Shown: one piece after another, positions 37,675 to 47,375 of the stretch
How positions within the stretch are numbered: position 1 is the first letter of the stretch
How the letters are laid out: each line of letters opens with the position of its first letter
Source: Burkholderiaceae bacterium
Lineage (GTDB): Bacteria; Pseudomonadota; Gammaproteobacteria; Burkholderiales; Burkholderiaceae
Assembly: GCA_018261955.1 (NCBI GenBank)
Contig: JAGTRK010000002.1
Coordinates: 62,001 to 126,000, forward strand
Direction: 5' to 3'
DNA: 64,000 bases
Program-made: the position numbers and the translations under genes
The notes under the pieces: generated by a model
Database searches by the model: none
What the model saw: only the letters and a program-made list of their open reading frames with translations
Told to the model about the DNA's origin: nothing

Positions 37675-38865
37675 ATGCACACAATTTTTAAATTAATTCC
37701 TTTGACCGCAGCCATCGCCTTGGCAGCTTGTGGCGGTGGTGATAAAAAAGCAGCTGACGCGGCTTGTGGTAAATTAGCGGACAACGAAATTTGCGTGAAA
37801 ATCGGTAGTGGCGCACCCAAAACAGGTGGTATTGCACATTTGGGTAAAGACAATGAAAACGGCACCATCTTGGCAGTGCAAGAAATCAATGCCAAAGGCG
37901 GCGTGAAAGTTGGCGATAAAGTAGCGAAATTCGCAATCGTGGGCGAAGACGATGCAGGTGATCCAAAGCAAGGTCCTGTTGTGGCACAAAAATTGGTGGA
38001 TGCTAAAGTGGTGGGCGTGGTCGGTCACTTGAACTCAGGTGTATCAATTCCAGCCAATGCCGTGTATGCTAAAGCAGGTTTGGTACAAATTTCTCCATCT
38101 TCAACCAATCCTGACTACACCCTTAAAGGCAACAAAACACCAAAAGGCTCGGTGAGTTCATACCGTGTGGTGGCAACCGATGCGCAACAAGGTCCCGCAG
38201 TGGCCAAGTTCATCATGAAATCAGGTGGTAAAACCATTGCGATTTTGGATGATGCGACTCAATACGGTAAAGGCCTGGCCGATCAAGTTGAAAAAACCTT
38301 CACTGCGGATGGTGGTAAAGTTTTGGCGCGTGAAGCAGCAACCGATAAAACCACTGACTTTAAAGCCGTATTGACCAAAATCAAAGCGACTAACCCTGAT
38401 TATGTATTCTGGGGTGGTATGGACGATACTGCAGCATCATTGGTCAAACAAATGCGTGAATTGGGTATGACGGCCAAATTGGCGGCGGCTGATGGTGCTT
38501 GTACTGAAAAATTCATCGAATTGTCAGGTGCTGCTGGTAAAGGTGCGATTTGTTCTGAAGCGGGTTTCCCATTGTCAAGAATGGCTAAAGGCGCGGAATT
38601 CACTGCGAACTACGAAAAAGCATTTGCAGGTCAAAAAGTTCAAATCTACTCTCCATTCTCCTATGATGGCGTTTACACTTTGGTAGAAGCGATTAAGATT
38701 GCACAATCGGTTGATCCAGAAGCCATCGCAGCAGCCATGCCTAAAGTAAACTTCCAAGGTTTGATTGGTCCTATCGCGTTTGACGAAAAAGGTGATATCA
38801 AAGGTGGTGCAATTACCATTTACGAAATCACAGATAAAAAAGACGTGAAAGACGTGGTTCAATAA
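37675..38865 (+). CDS. livJ: Branched-chain amino acid ABC transporter substrate-binding protein (lipoprotein)
   Basis: The 396-residue protein has a lipoprotein signal (MHTIFKLIPLTAAIALAAC, lipobox LAAC with Cys19). A periplasmic-binding type I domain follows: VKIGSGAPKTGGIAHLGKDNENG, VGVVGHLNSGVSIPANAVY, QISPSSTNPDYT and ILDDATQYGKGLADQ. I chose the ATG at 37675, which has TGGAG upstream; the frame from 37624 would hide the signal peptide. It is followed by a terminator and then livHMGF, so it probably supplies the binding subunit of that importer. True specificity within the Leu/Ile/Val family is unknown. Confidence 0.93.
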   Translation: MHTIFKLIPLTAAIALAACGGGDKKAADAACGKLADNEICVKIGSGAPKTGGIAHLGKDNENGTILAVQEINAKGGVKVGDKVAKFAIVGEDDAGDPKQGPVVAQKLVDAKVVGVVGHLNSGVSIPANAVYAKAGLVQISPSSTNPDYTLKGNKTPKGSVSSYRVVATDAQQGPAVAKFIMKSGGKTIAILDDATQYGKGLADQVEKTFTADGGKVLAREAATDKTTDFKAVLTKIKATNPDYVFWGGMDDTAASLVKQMRELGMTAKLAAADGACTEKFIELSGAAGKGAICSEAGFPLSRMAKGAEFTANYEKAFAGQKVQIYSPFSYDGVYTLVEAIKIAQSVDPEAIAAAMPKVNFQGLIGPIAFDEKGDIKGGAITIYEITDKKDVKDVVQ

Positions 38866-38881
38866 TATTGATGCCAAACCT

Positions 38882-38912
38882 GAAGCCTCAGCACGCGCTG
38901 GGGCTTCCTTTT
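38882..38912 (+). terminator. Terminator between livJ and livH
   Basis: GAAGCCTCAGC (38882-38892) pairs with GCTGGGGCTTC (38897-38907) around a 4-nt loop and is followed by CTTTT. It would reduce read-through so that the binding protein is made in excess over the permease. The rest of the 216-bp gap before livH is AT-rich with no ORF. Confidence 0.82.
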
Positions 38913-39081
38913 ACACAGCGTTTTCGTAGCAAAGTGCAATTGCCGTTCAAGTGGCAGTGGCACAGAATTTTGTACTCAATCACACAGATAAATCTAATCA
39001 GCGAATACACGATTCTATTTCACACATAGTATTACAGCAAATTAGATCATTATTATTTAAATCAAAAAAAGGAGTGCGACA

Positions 39082-39996
39082 GTGAGTGCATTCGATTTAT
39101 TCATACAACAACTAATTAACGGTTTGGTCAAAGGCAGTCTGTACGCCATGATTGCGCTCGGTTATACCATGGTCTATGGTATTTTAGGGATTATCAACTT
39201 TGCCCACGGCGAGGTATTCATGATTGGTGCGATGGTTGCCATGACGGTATCAACCTTGCTTTTGGGCATGGGCTTTTCCACGGTTTTGGCCTTGGTGATT
39301 GCCACACTGGCAGCGATGCTGGTGTGTATGTTCACCAGTTACTCAATCGAACGCTTGGCATACCGTCCTTTGCGCCATGCGCCGAAACTTGCCCCCCTGA
39401 TTACCGCGATTGGGATGTCCTTTATTTTGCAAGCGGTTGCGATGCAAATTTGGGGTTTGGAACATTTCCGTTTCCCCGATGTCTTGCCTTCGCAACGCAT
39501 TGAGCTGTTTGGTAATGTGGGCATTACCTTGCGCGAAGTGATTATCTTTATTGTGGCATTCGTGATGATGGGTGGGCTGTTTTGGTTGGTCAACCACACC
39601 AAATTGGGTCGCGCGATGCGCGCCACGAGTGAAAATGTCAATGTCGCCAGTCTGATGGGGATTAACCCCAACCGCGTGATTTCCGCCACCTTTATGATTG
39701 GTGCGGCACTGGCGGCTGTGGCTGGGATTTTGTTTGCGACCAATTACGGCGGCAAAGTGCATTTTTACATGGGCTTTATCCCTGGTATGAAGGCATTTAT
39801 CGCGGCGGTATTGGGTGGGATTGGTAATATTCCTGGGGCTCTGGTCGGTGGTTTGGTGCTCGGCTTGGTTGAAGCGATGGGGGCGGGTTACATCAGCGCG
39901 GAGTACGAAGATGTGTTTGCCTTCGTGGTTTTGGTCTGCGTGTTGATTTTCCGTCCGTCAGGATTGCTCGGTCAACGTGTTGCTGACCGCGCTTAA
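39082..39996 (+). CDS. livH: Branched-chain amino acid ABC transporter permease LivH
   Basis: LivH is one of the two membrane subunits of the LIV importer. The 304-residue protein starts with GTG at 39082, preceded by AAAGGAG. It contains NGLVKGSLYAMIALGYTMVYGILGIINFAHGEVFM, shown here only by its ends (NGLVKGSLYA, NFAHGE), and the ABC-contact loop GLVLGLVEAMGAGY. About eight membrane helices are visible. livM follows after 20 bp. Confidence 0.96.
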   Translation: MSAFDLFIQQLINGLVKGSLYAMIALGYTMVYGILGIINFAHGEVFMIGAMVAMTVSTLLLGMGFSTVLALVIATLAAMLVCMFTSYSIERLAYRPLRHAPKLAPLITAIGMSFILQAVAMQIWGLEHFRFPDVLPSQRIELFGNVGITLREVIIFIVAFVMMGGLFWLVNHTKLGRAMRATSENVNVASLMGINPNRVISATFMIGAALAAVAGILFATNYGGKVHFYMGFIPGMKAFIAAVLGGIGNIPGALVGGLVLGLVEAMGAGYISAEYEDVFAFVVLVCVLIFRPSGLLGQRVADRA

Positions 39997-40016
39997 ATAG
40001 GGATGAGGAGCGAATA

Positions 40017-41231
40017 ATGAATAAATTTCTCAAACAACTCAATCCCAAACAATCGATTTTTGGTTTGGTGATTTGTATTGCTTTGTTGGCATTGATGCCG
40101 TTTATTGCCAAAGAATTGGGCGGTACAACTTGGGTGCGTATTATTGATATGGCCTTGCTGTATGTGATGCTCGCTTTGGGTTTGAATATTGTGGTGGGCT
40201 TTTCGGGTTTGTTGGACTTGGGCTATGTGGCGTTTTATGCGGTCGGTGCGTACATGGTGGCTTTGCTCTCCTCAACGCATTTATCGGATAACTTTGCCTT
40301 TTTTGCACAGCATTTTCCCAATGGTTTGCACATCCCATTGTGGGTGATTGTGCCTTTGGGTGCGGGCTTGGCGGCCTTGGCTGGGATTATGCTCGGCACA
40401 CCGATTCTGAAATTGCGTGGTGACTACTTGGCTTTGGTGACTTTGGGCTTTGGTGAAATCATTCGCATTTTCATGAATAACTGGGGCAAAACCAAAAAAG
40501 ATTTACCTGAACCTGATGGTTTGTTGCAATCGGTTGTGTACTGGTGGAATCAAAACTATAACATCACCAATGGTCCACGCGGGATTAACCGCATCGACCC
40601 TGTGACGGTGTTTGGTTATCCGTTGGACAGAACCCTGACCATCGGCGGTATCGACTTGACCAAGGAATTTTTGTACTACTACCTGTTTTTGGCTTTGGCG
40701 ATTGTGACGATTGTGATTTGCTATCGCTTGCAAAAATCGCGTTTGGGTCGCGCATGGATGGCTTTGCGTGAGGATGACATTGCGGCAAAAGCGATGGGCA
40801 TCAATGTGCGCAACATTAAATTGTTGGCGTTCTCACTCGGCGCGACCTTTGGCGGCGTGGCGGGTGGTATGTTTGCGGCATTCCAAGGCTTTATCTCACC
40901 AGAGTCATTCTCTTTCCTTGAGTCGATTGTGATTTTGGCGATGGTGGTTTTGGGCGGTATGGGACATATTCCTGGTGTGGTCTTGGGTGCGATTATTCTA
41001 TACACCTTGCCTGAATTTTTACGCTTTACGGTTGAGCCGTTCCAACGCAATGTCTTGGGCAAAATTTGGGTGGATACCGCGATTGTGCGTCAATTCATCT
41101 TGGGTCTGTCGATGGTGCTGATTATGCTGTATCGCCCCAAAGGGCTGTGGCCGACACCTGAGCGTGAGGACAAGAAAGACGTGGATGCCAGTGTTCAATC
41201 CGATAAACCTGCTAACAACGCAACCGTTTAA
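40017..41231 (+). CDS. livM: Branched-chain amino acid ABC transporter permease LivM
   Basis: LivM is the second membrane subunit of the importer. The 404-residue protein has GLNIVVGFSGLLDLGYVAFYAVGAY near residue 57, LRGDYLALVTLGFGEIIRI near residue 140, and the contact region ALREDDIAAKAMGINVRNIKL. The tail is charged (DKKDVDASVQSDK). It has the length of E. coli LivM (425). The stop codon shares sequence with the region just before livG (41231). Confidence 0.96.
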   Translation: MNKFLKQLNPKQSIFGLVICIALLALMPFIAKELGGTTWVRIIDMALLYVMLALGLNIVVGFSGLLDLGYVAFYAVGAYMVALLSSTHLSDNFAFFAQHFPNGLHIPLWVIVPLGAGLAALAGIMLGTPILKLRGDYLALVTLGFGEIIRIFMNNWGKTKKDLPEPDGLLQSVVYWWNQNYNITNGPRGINRIDPVTVFGYPLDRTLTIGGIDLTKEFLYYYLFLALAIVTIVICYRLQKSRLGRAWMALREDDIAAKAMGINVRNIKLLAFSLGATFGGVAGGMFAAFQGFISPESFSFLESIVILAMVVLGGMGHIPGVVLGAIILYTLPEFLRFTVEPFQRNVLGKIWVDTAIVRQFILGLSMVLIMLYRPKGLWPTPEREDKKDVDASVQSDKPANNATV

Positions 41232-41242
41232 TGAGAGGAACA

Positions 41243-42019
41243 ATGATGAGTGAATCAAATATCATGCTCTCGGTGAAGGGTGTTAATAAAAGTTTTGGTG
41301 GTTTAAAAGCCTTGTCCGATGTTGGACTTGAGGTCAAGAAAAACACCGTGTATGGTTTAATCGGGCCCAATGGCGCGGGTAAAACCACGTTCTTTAATGT
41401 GATTACGGGTTTGTATGAACCAGATGCGGGCGAATTTGTTCTCGATGGCAAACCTTATGAGCCGACCGCAGTCCACGAGGTGGCCAAAGCTGGGGTTGCA
41501 CGCACTTTCCAAAACATTCGCCTGTTTGGTCAAATGACTGCGGTGGAAAATGTCATGGTGGGTCGCCACGTGCGCACCAAAGGCGGTGTGCTCGGTTCGA
41601 TTTTGGGTTTGAAATCAGTCAAGGCTGAGGAAAAAGCCATCCGTGATCGCGCGATGGAATTGCTCGAATACGTTGGCATCGGTAAATACCACGACTACGT
41701 GTCGCGTAATTTATCCTATGGACACCAACGCCGTCTCGAAATTGCTCGCGCTTTGGCGACTGATCCGAAATTGTTGGCATTGGATGAGCCTGCGGCGGGT
41801 ATGAATGCAACTGAAAAAGTCGAATTGACCCAATTGTTGCGCAAAATCAGTAACGACGGTGTCACCATTCTGATTATTGAGCATGACGTGAAACTGGTCA
41901 TGGGCTTGTGTGATGAAATGACTGTATTGGATTACGGCAAAATCCTTGCGCAGGGCTTACCTGAAAATGTACGTAAAGACCCAAAAGTCATTGAGGCGTA
42001 TTTGGGCGGAGGACACTAA
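41243..42019 (+). CDS. livG: Branched-chain amino acid ABC transporter ATPase LivG
   Basis: One of two ATPases of the LIV system, about 258 residues. It has Walker A GPNGAGKTTFFN, the LivG-type GVARTFQNIRLFGQMTAVEN, signature LSYGHQRRLEIARAL and Walker B LLALDEPAAGMN, followed by EHDVKLVMGLCDEMTVLDYG. I chose the ATG at 41243 (an adjacent ATG at 41246 is equivalent) since GAGAGGA precedes it; an ATG at 41231 overlaps the livM stop. The last base overlaps the livF ATG. Confidence 0.95.
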   Translation: MMSESNIMLSVKGVNKSFGGLKALSDVGLEVKKNTVYGLIGPNGAGKTTFFNVITGLYEPDAGEFVLDGKPYEPTAVHEVAKAGVARTFQNIRLFGQMTAVENVMVGRHVRTKGGVLGSILGLKSVKAEEKAIRDRAMELLEYVGIGKYHDYVSRNLSYGHQRRLEIARALATDPKLLALDEPAAGMNATEKVELTQLLRKISNDGVTILIIEHDVKLVMGLCDEMTVLDYGKILAQGLPENVRKDPKVIEAYLGGGH

Positions 42020-42744
42020 TGAATACAACAAAGCAACCGATTTTAAGCATCAAAGGATTACAAGTTGCCTACGGCGGTATCCAAGCGGTCAAAGGCGTGG
42101 ATATGGATGTGTATGATGGCGAACTGATTACACTGATTGGCGCAAATGGCGCGGGTAAAACCACCACACTCAAAGCCATCACAGGTTTGTTGCCGTACAA
42201 AAGCGGTGATGTGCTGTTCCAAGGTCAATCCATTAAAGGTGTAAAACCATGGACTTTGGTGGAACGTGGTTTGGTCATGGTTCCCGAAGGTCGCGGTGTA
42301 TTTGCACGCATGACGATTGTTGAAAATTTACAAATGGGTGCATATTTACACAGTGACAAGGCTACTTTTGCGCGAGGGGTGGATTATGCGTTTGAAACCT
42401 TCCCGCGTTTAAAGGAGCGTGCCAATCAATTGGCAGGTACGATGTCTGGTGGTGAGCAACAGATGTTGGCAATGGCGCGCGCATTGATGAGTCAGCCAAA
42501 GTTGTTGATATTGGATGAGCCGTCTATGGGTTTATCACCTGTCTTGACCGAGGTGATTTTCAAGGTGATTGATAAAGTTTCCAAAGAAGGCATCACCGTG
42601 GTACTGGTCGAGCAAAACGCGAACTTGGCTTTGCAAGCCGCAGACCGCGGTTATGTGATGGATTCGGGCAACATGATTATGACGGGCAATGCGCATGATT
42701 TATTGACCGACCCGAAAGTCCAAGCGGCTTATTTGGGCGCGTGA
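42019..42744 (+). CDS. livF: Branched-chain amino acid ABC transporter ATPase LivF
   Basis: The second LIV ATPase, 241 residues. Walker A is GANGAGKTTTLKAITG, signature MSGGEQQMLAMARAL, Walker B LLILDEPSMGLSP, and the LivF-typical VPEGRGVFARMTIVENL replaces the RTFQN block of LivG. It overlaps livG by one base and ends the operon, followed by a terminator. Confidence 0.96.
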   Translation: MNTTKQPILSIKGLQVAYGGIQAVKGVDMDVYDGELITLIGANGAGKTTTLKAITGLLPYKSGDVLFQGQSIKGVKPWTLVERGLVMVPEGRGVFARMTIVENLQMGAYLHSDKATFARGVDYAFETFPRLKERANQLAGTMSGGEQQMLAMARALMSQPKLLILDEPSMGLSPVLTEVIFKVIDKVSKEGITVVLVEQNANLALQAADRGYVMDSGNMIMTGNAHDLLTDPKVQAAYLGA

Positions 42745-42766
42745 TAATCTCTCCATGTATCATCGG

Positions 42767-42793
42767 AAAACCTCAGTTTGACTGGGGTTTTTT
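42767..42793 (+). terminator. Terminator after livF
   Basis: AAAACCTCAG (42767-42776) and CTGGGGTTTTTT (42782-42793) form a stem with a 5-nt loop and a T run, 22 bp after the livF stop. Confidence 0.87.
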
Positions 42794-42914
42794 GTTGCTT
42801 GAACCCCCTCAGGGAAATACCGAAGTGACTGAGCCACGCCACTTAAATGTGTTGCAAGAGGTATCCTCGTCACCCTCGGTAAGAATTTTACAAAAACAAT
42901 ACATTTCATAAAGG

Positions 42915-42975
42915 TGATAATAATTCGCGTTTACATATTGGGGAAATCCCTGTAATATGATAACTATTCTCATTT
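42915..42975 (+). promoter_or_regulatory. Two Fur-box-like sites upstream of feoAB
   Basis: TGATAACTATTCTCA (42958-42972) is a 7-1-7 inverted repeat close to TGATAAT-N-ATTATCA, with 5 of 7 base pairs symmetric. TGATAATAATTCGCG (42915-42929) has a good left half only. Both sit within 80 bp of the feoA ATG, where a Fur site would block transcription in iron-replete cells. The preceding part of this 247-bp gap (42794-42914) has an imperfect CCGAAGTGAC...GTCACCCTCGG inverted repeat and nothing else I recognise. Confidence 0.65.
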
Positions 42976-42991
42976 AATTGGTTGTCTTATC

Positions 42992-43303
42992 ATGAACAGT
43001 ACTGCTTCCTTGAATCTCAATCAAGTTGCCATCGCGCGCGATTGCGTGATTACCCAATTGGTTGCGCCCGCAGACGCACCCGACTGGTTGCCGTGGCTGA
43101 CTGAAATCGGCTTCATTGTGGGCGAGCATGTGTCGGTGAAACGCCGCTCAATTCTACGTAAAGGGGCGGTGGTGGTGCGCGTGGGTCAATCGACGTTTGC
43201 TTTGCATCCCGAAGAAGCGGCGTGTGTACTGGTGCAACCCGTTTTTAATCACTATCCAGAGCACAACTCAATTAACGCCACCACATCTGGAGTTCACGCA
43301 TGA
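42992..43303 (+). CDS. feoA: Ferrous iron transport protein FeoA
   Basis: FeoA is a small cytosolic SH3-like protein needed by the FeoB ferrous iron channel. The 103-residue protein has the FeoA core DWLPWLTEIGFIVGEHVSVKRR and GAVVVRVGQSTFALHPEEAACV. It is longer than E. coli FeoA (75), with extra residues at both ends. It overlaps feoB by the ATGA at 43300-43303. The ribosome site is weak. Confidence 0.92.
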   Translation: MNSTASLNLNQVAIARDCVITQLVAPADAPDWLPWLTEIGFIVGEHVSVKRRSILRKGAVVVRVGQSTFALHPEEAACVLVQPVFNHYPEHNSINATTSGVHA

Positions 43304-45168
43304 GTGAGCACGCGATTCATCTATTCCCAACGGGTGCTTTGGTGGCATTGGTGGGCAATCCCAATTGCGGTAAAACCGCGATTTTCAACGCACTGACAGG
43401 CTCGCGTCAAAAAGTCGCGAATTATGCGGGGGTAACGGTCGAGCGCAAAGAAGGGCGGTTTACCACGCCACATGGCAAAACTTTGCGCATCTTGGATTTG
43501 CCAGGCACGTATGGCTTGTACCCGCGTTCGCCCGATGAGCGCGTGACTTGCGATGTACTCGCAGGTCGGGCGCAAGGCGAGAAAAAACCTGACTATGTGA
43601 TTTGTGTGGTCAATGCAACCAATTTGCGCCGTGGTTTGCGTTTGGTTTTGGCGGTGCAGCGTTTGGGCATTCCGATGATGGTTGCACTCAATATGATGGA
43701 CGTGGCGAAAAGTCGTGGCATGAATATTTCGGCTGAGAAATTATCGGCGCATTTGGGTGTGCCTGTGGTGGAAACAGTTGGGGTGAAATCGGGGGGCGTG
43801 AGTGCCTTGGCTCAGTCATTGGTGGATACCGAGCAATTTCAAGTGGGTGAGTTTGCGCAACCAAAATATGCCGATGAAGCCTGTGATGACCAAGCGATTA
43901 TCCGTGGAATTTTGCGCGAATTGGATTTGGAGCAAGCGCAGCCCACCACCCTATCGGATAAAATTGACCAGTGGGTGTTGCATCCTGTGGTCGGTTCTTT
44001 GATTCTGATGAGCTTGCTGTTTGTGATTTTTCAGGCGGTATTTGCTTGGTCTGAGTTGCCCATGAGTTTAATCGAGTCAGTCACCAGTGCGGTTGGCGAA
44101 TGGCTCGGAGCGTTGTTACCCGAAGGCATCCTACGCAGTTTTGTGGTCGATGGCTTGATTGCAGGTGTGGGTGGGGTATTGGTGTTCTTGCCGCAAATCA
44201 TTGTTTTGTTCTTCTTTATATTGTTGTTGGAGGAAACGGGTTATTTGCCACGTGCTGCCTTATTGTTGGATCGAGTGATGGGCACAGTGGGCTTGTCGGG
44301 ACGTTCGTTCATTCCGCTGCTCTCAAGTTTCGCGTGCGCGATTCCCGGTATCATGGCAACGCGCACGATTGCCAATCCGCGTGATCGATTGGTGACGATT
44401 TTGATTGCGCCCTTGATGACCTGCTCGGCGCGTTTGCCCGTATATGCTTTGCTCATCGGCGCATTTATTCCTGCGCAACCCTTGGGGTTTGGGGTTAATA
44501 CACAGGGCGTGGCGTTGTTCGTTTTATATTTTGCGGGCATTGTCGCGGTATTTTTGGTCGCTTGGGTCTTGCGTTGGTTTGGCTCGCAGCAGCACCGTCG
44601 AACTTTGATGCTTGAGTTGCCCGATTACCACGCGCCGAGTTGGAAAAATTTGGCTTTGGGTCTGTGGCAACGGGTGGAAATTTTTCTGCGCCGCGTCGGT
44701 GGCATCATTTTGACTTTGACGGTTTTGATGTGGTTTCTCGCCAGTTTTCCGTCCCCACCTGCGGGTGCAACAGGCGCACCGATTGAATACAGTTTTGCAG
44801 GCATATTGGGTGGTTGGCTGAATGTGCTGTTTGCGCCGATTGGTTTTAATTGGCAAATCTCCATCGCACTGGTACCAGGTATGGCGGCACGTGAGGTACT
44901 CGTTAGTGCTTTGGGTACAGTGTATTCGATTGCAGGTGACGATACGGGTGGCGCGCTTATGCCGATTATTGCTGCTCAGTGGTCGAAAGCAACCGCTTAC
45001 TCACTATTGGCATGGTTTGTTTTTGCGCCTCAGTGTTTATCGACAATTGCGGCGATTAAACGCGAAACAGGTGGCTGGAAAATGCCTTTGATTACCTTAG
45101 GGTATTTGTTCGCTTTGGCGTATTTGGCATCGTTCATCACCTATCGCGTGGCGTTGTGGTGGGCGTAA
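43300..45168 (+). CDS. feoB: Ferrous iron transporter FeoB
   Basis: FeoB imports Fe2+ across the inner membrane. The 622-residue protein has an N-terminal G domain: G1 GNPNCGKT at residues 19-26, G2 region NYAGVTVERKEG, G3 DLPGTYGL and G4 NMMD. The transmembrane part begins near residue 225 and carries the two Gate motifs, LPRAALLLDRVMGTVGLSGRSF and LIAPLMTCSARLPVYALLIG with the conserved cysteine. It is shorter than E. coli FeoB (773) but in the range of compact FeoB proteins. No feoC follows. Confidence 0.96.
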   Translation: MSEHAIHLFPTGALVALVGNPNCGKTAIFNALTGSRQKVANYAGVTVERKEGRFTTPHGKTLRILDLPGTYGLYPRSPDERVTCDVLAGRAQGEKKPDYVICVVNATNLRRGLRLVLAVQRLGIPMMVALNMMDVAKSRGMNISAEKLSAHLGVPVVETVGVKSGGVSALAQSLVDTEQFQVGEFAQPKYADEACDDQAIIRGILRELDLEQAQPTTLSDKIDQWVLHPVVGSLILMSLLFVIFQAVFAWSELPMSLIESVTSAVGEWLGALLPEGILRSFVVDGLIAGVGGVLVFLPQIIVLFFFILLLEETGYLPRAALLLDRVMGTVGLSGRSFIPLLSSFACAIPGIMATRTIANPRDRLVTILIAPLMTCSARLPVYALLIGAFIPAQPLGFGVNTQGVALFVLYFAGIVAVFLVAWVLRWFGSQQHRRTLMLELPDYHAPSWKNLALGLWQRVEIFLRRVGGIILTLTVLMWFLASFPSPPAGATGAPIEYSFAGILGGWLNVLFAPIGFNWQISIALVPGMAAREVLVSALGTVYSIAGDDTGGALMPIIAAQWSKATAYSLLAWFVFAPQCLSTIAAIKRETGGWKMPLITLGYLFALAYLASFITYRVALWWA

Positions 45169-45233
45169 TCAACACATTGTGAACATGGTTTTTCACTATA
45201 ATGCTTCATTCTCAAAATGAAGCTGAACGGTAT

Positions 45234-47207
45234 ATGTGTACATTCAACCCCACCCATTTAATCCGTATTTGGATGCTCATGCTCGGCATGTTGCTGAGTA
45301 CTTGGGTGGCGCACGCGCAAACGGCGCACTTCGATGTCGTTAAAAAGCAAGAAACCAAAAAATTTCTGCCCGCAGGCATGGTGTTCCAGATGAACGCGCG
45401 TGCCAGCGCGCCCAATCAGTACACATTAACTTGGCGCGTGGCGCAGGGTTATTATCTATACAAAGACCAAATGAAAATCGTTGCCACCGATGGCGCAACG
45501 GTTTCATCGGTCAAATGGACAACGCCGACACAAAGCAAAGACGACCCGACGTTCGGTCAAGTGCAGGTGTTTCATAATCAAGCGATTGCGCTGGTCACGG
45601 TCAACACCAGCAAGGTCACAACAGGTCAGCCGAGATTGAATGTGCAGTATCAAGGTTGTGCCGATGGCGGCTTGTGCTATCCGCCCATCAATGCACAGGT
45701 GGCTTTGAATATGGCAAACACACCTGCGTCTGTCGATAAAACCGCTGCCACACCTGCCGATACAAACAAAGTGGTAGTCAATGCGAGCAACACGCCCAAT
45801 GCGCCCAACACATCCACCACAGCCCCAAACACAAGCACTGCAAGCACAACGTCAAACCCACCTGCATCGGTCACGCCCACGCCAGTTAAACTGCCCACCG
45901 ACAGCGGTTCGTTCAGTCAATTTCTCAACACCACCAGTCTGCCGATGATTTTGGGCACATTGTTATTGCTCGGTGTAGGCTTGGCATTCACGCCCTGTGT
46001 GTTTCCGATGATGCCGATTTTAACCAGTGTGATTGCGGGTGAAGACAAAAAAAACCTCACACCGATGCGCGGATTTAAGCTGTCTTTGACCTATGTGCTG
46101 GGCATGGCTTTGGTGTACGCCTTGCTCGGCAGCTTGATGGGCGCGCTGGGCGCACGCGCCAATTTGGCGGTGTGGTTGCAAAAACCACCCGTCATCATTG
46201 CCAGTGCGACTTTGTTCGTTGTGTTGGCGTTATCGATGTTTGGCTTGTTTACCCTGCAATTGCCCACGAAGTTGCAAAACCGTTTGAATCAGCTGTCCAA
46301 CCAACAAAAAGGTGGACGCATGACGGGCGCGTTTGTCATGGGCGCGATTTCTGCCTTGGTGGTTTCGCCTTGTGTGTCCGCGCCCTTGGTGGGTGTGCTC
46401 GGCTTTATCAGCACCACGGGGCAAGCAGGGATGGGCGCGCTGGCTTTGTTCACGCTGGGCTTGGGTATGGGGATACCGTTGATTGTTTTGGGTACGACGG
46501 GCGGCGCGTTCTTGCCTAAAGCAGGTGCTTGGATGGATGCGGTCAAAGGCGTGTTTGGCATCGGTTTGTTGGCGGTCGCCATCGGTTTGCTTGAGCGGAT
46601 TTTGCCACCTGCATTGAGCATGGTGTTGTGGGCGGTGTTGTGTGCTGGTGCGGCGGTGTGGATGGGCGCGTTTGCTCAGGCACACACGCGCATGGCACAG
46701 GTGCTCAAAGCCCTCGGTTTGTTGTTATTCGCCCATTCGGTAGCCCTGCTGATTGGTGCGTGGTCGGGGCAAACCAATCCGCTCAAACCATTGGCTGGCG
46801 TGTCATTTGGCCGCGCCAATATGCAGGGGGCAAGTGCGGGCAGCACCGTGGGTGTTCCGTTTAAAACCATTAAAACCATCGATGAGTTGAATGTGGAGTT
46901 GGTCAAAGCCAAGCAAGCGGCCAAACCAGTGGTGCTCGATTTGGTGGCCGACTGGTGCACCTCGTGCAAAGTCATGGAGCGCACCACATTCATGGATGCG
47001 CAGGTGGTTGCGCGGTTGTCGCATTACACCGCTTTGCGTTTGGACATCACCGATACCAGTAGCGAGCACAACGCATGGATGCAGACGCAGGGCATCTTCG
47101 GACCGCCCGTGGTGCAGTTTTATGATGCACAGGGCAGAGAGTTGCAAAATTACCGCGTCACAGGCGAGGCCAATGCCAGCGAGTTTCTCGAAAAAATTCC
47201 ACAGTAG
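45234..47207 (+). CDS. dsbD: Thiol:disulfide interchange protein DsbD
   Basis: DsbD passes electrons from cytoplasmic thioredoxin to periplasmic DsbC and other partners. The 657-residue product has a signal peptide ending HAQTAHF and an alpha domain with the CADGGLCYPP cysteine pair. A Thr/Asn/Pro-rich linker spans about residues 165-225. Eight membrane helices follow, with the redox cysteines in FTPCVFPM and VVSPCVSAP, then a C-terminal thioredoxin domain with VADWCTSCKVME. I chose the ATG at 45234 because a TATAAT at 45196-45201 would place the transcript start after the longer frame's ATG at 45201. Confidence 0.94.
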   Translation: MCTFNPTHLIRIWMLMLGMLLSTWVAHAQTAHFDVVKKQETKKFLPAGMVFQMNARASAPNQYTLTWRVAQGYYLYKDQMKIVATDGATVSSVKWTTPTQSKDDPTFGQVQVFHNQAIALVTVNTSKVTTGQPRLNVQYQGCADGGLCYPPINAQVALNMANTPASVDKTAATPADTNKVVVNASNTPNAPNTSTTAPNTSTASTTSNPPASVTPTPVKLPTDSGSFSQFLNTTSLPMILGTLLLLGVGLAFTPCVFPMMPILTSVIAGEDKKNLTPMRGFKLSLTYVLGMALVYALLGSLMGALGARANLAVWLQKPPVIIASATLFVVLALSMFGLFTLQLPTKLQNRLNQLSNQQKGGRMTGAFVMGAISALVVSPCVSAPLVGVLGFISTTGQAGMGALALFTLGLGMGIPLIVLGTTGGAFLPKAGAWMDAVKGVFGIGLLAVAIGLLERILPPALSMVLWAVLCAGAAVWMGAFAQAHTRMAQVLKALGLLLFAHSVALLIGAWSGQTNPLKPLAGVSFGRANMQGASAGSTVGVPFKTIKTIDELNVELVKAKQAAKPVVLDLVADWCTSCKVMERTTFMDAQVVARLSHYTALRLDITDTSSEHNAWMQTQGIFGPPVVQFYDAQGRELQNYRVTGEANASEFLEKIPQ

Positions 47208-47375
47208 TTTCAAAATGCATCAAATTGATGCCAAAATCATTCATATGAAAGCATCTGCTACACCATTGCAAGAACCACAAAGAGCGGATGTGGTAAAATA
47301 AGCGGTTGTAAATTTTGCTGCCATCGTTTTTTGAGCCAAAGCGATTGTGGTTGTGACTGTTGATTGATATTGGTT

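Noticed and set aside
42794-42914. Imperfect inverted repeat CCGAAGTGAC...GTCACCCTCGG between liv and feo genes
   Set aside because: Arms are unequal and 40 bp apart; too weak to call an element.
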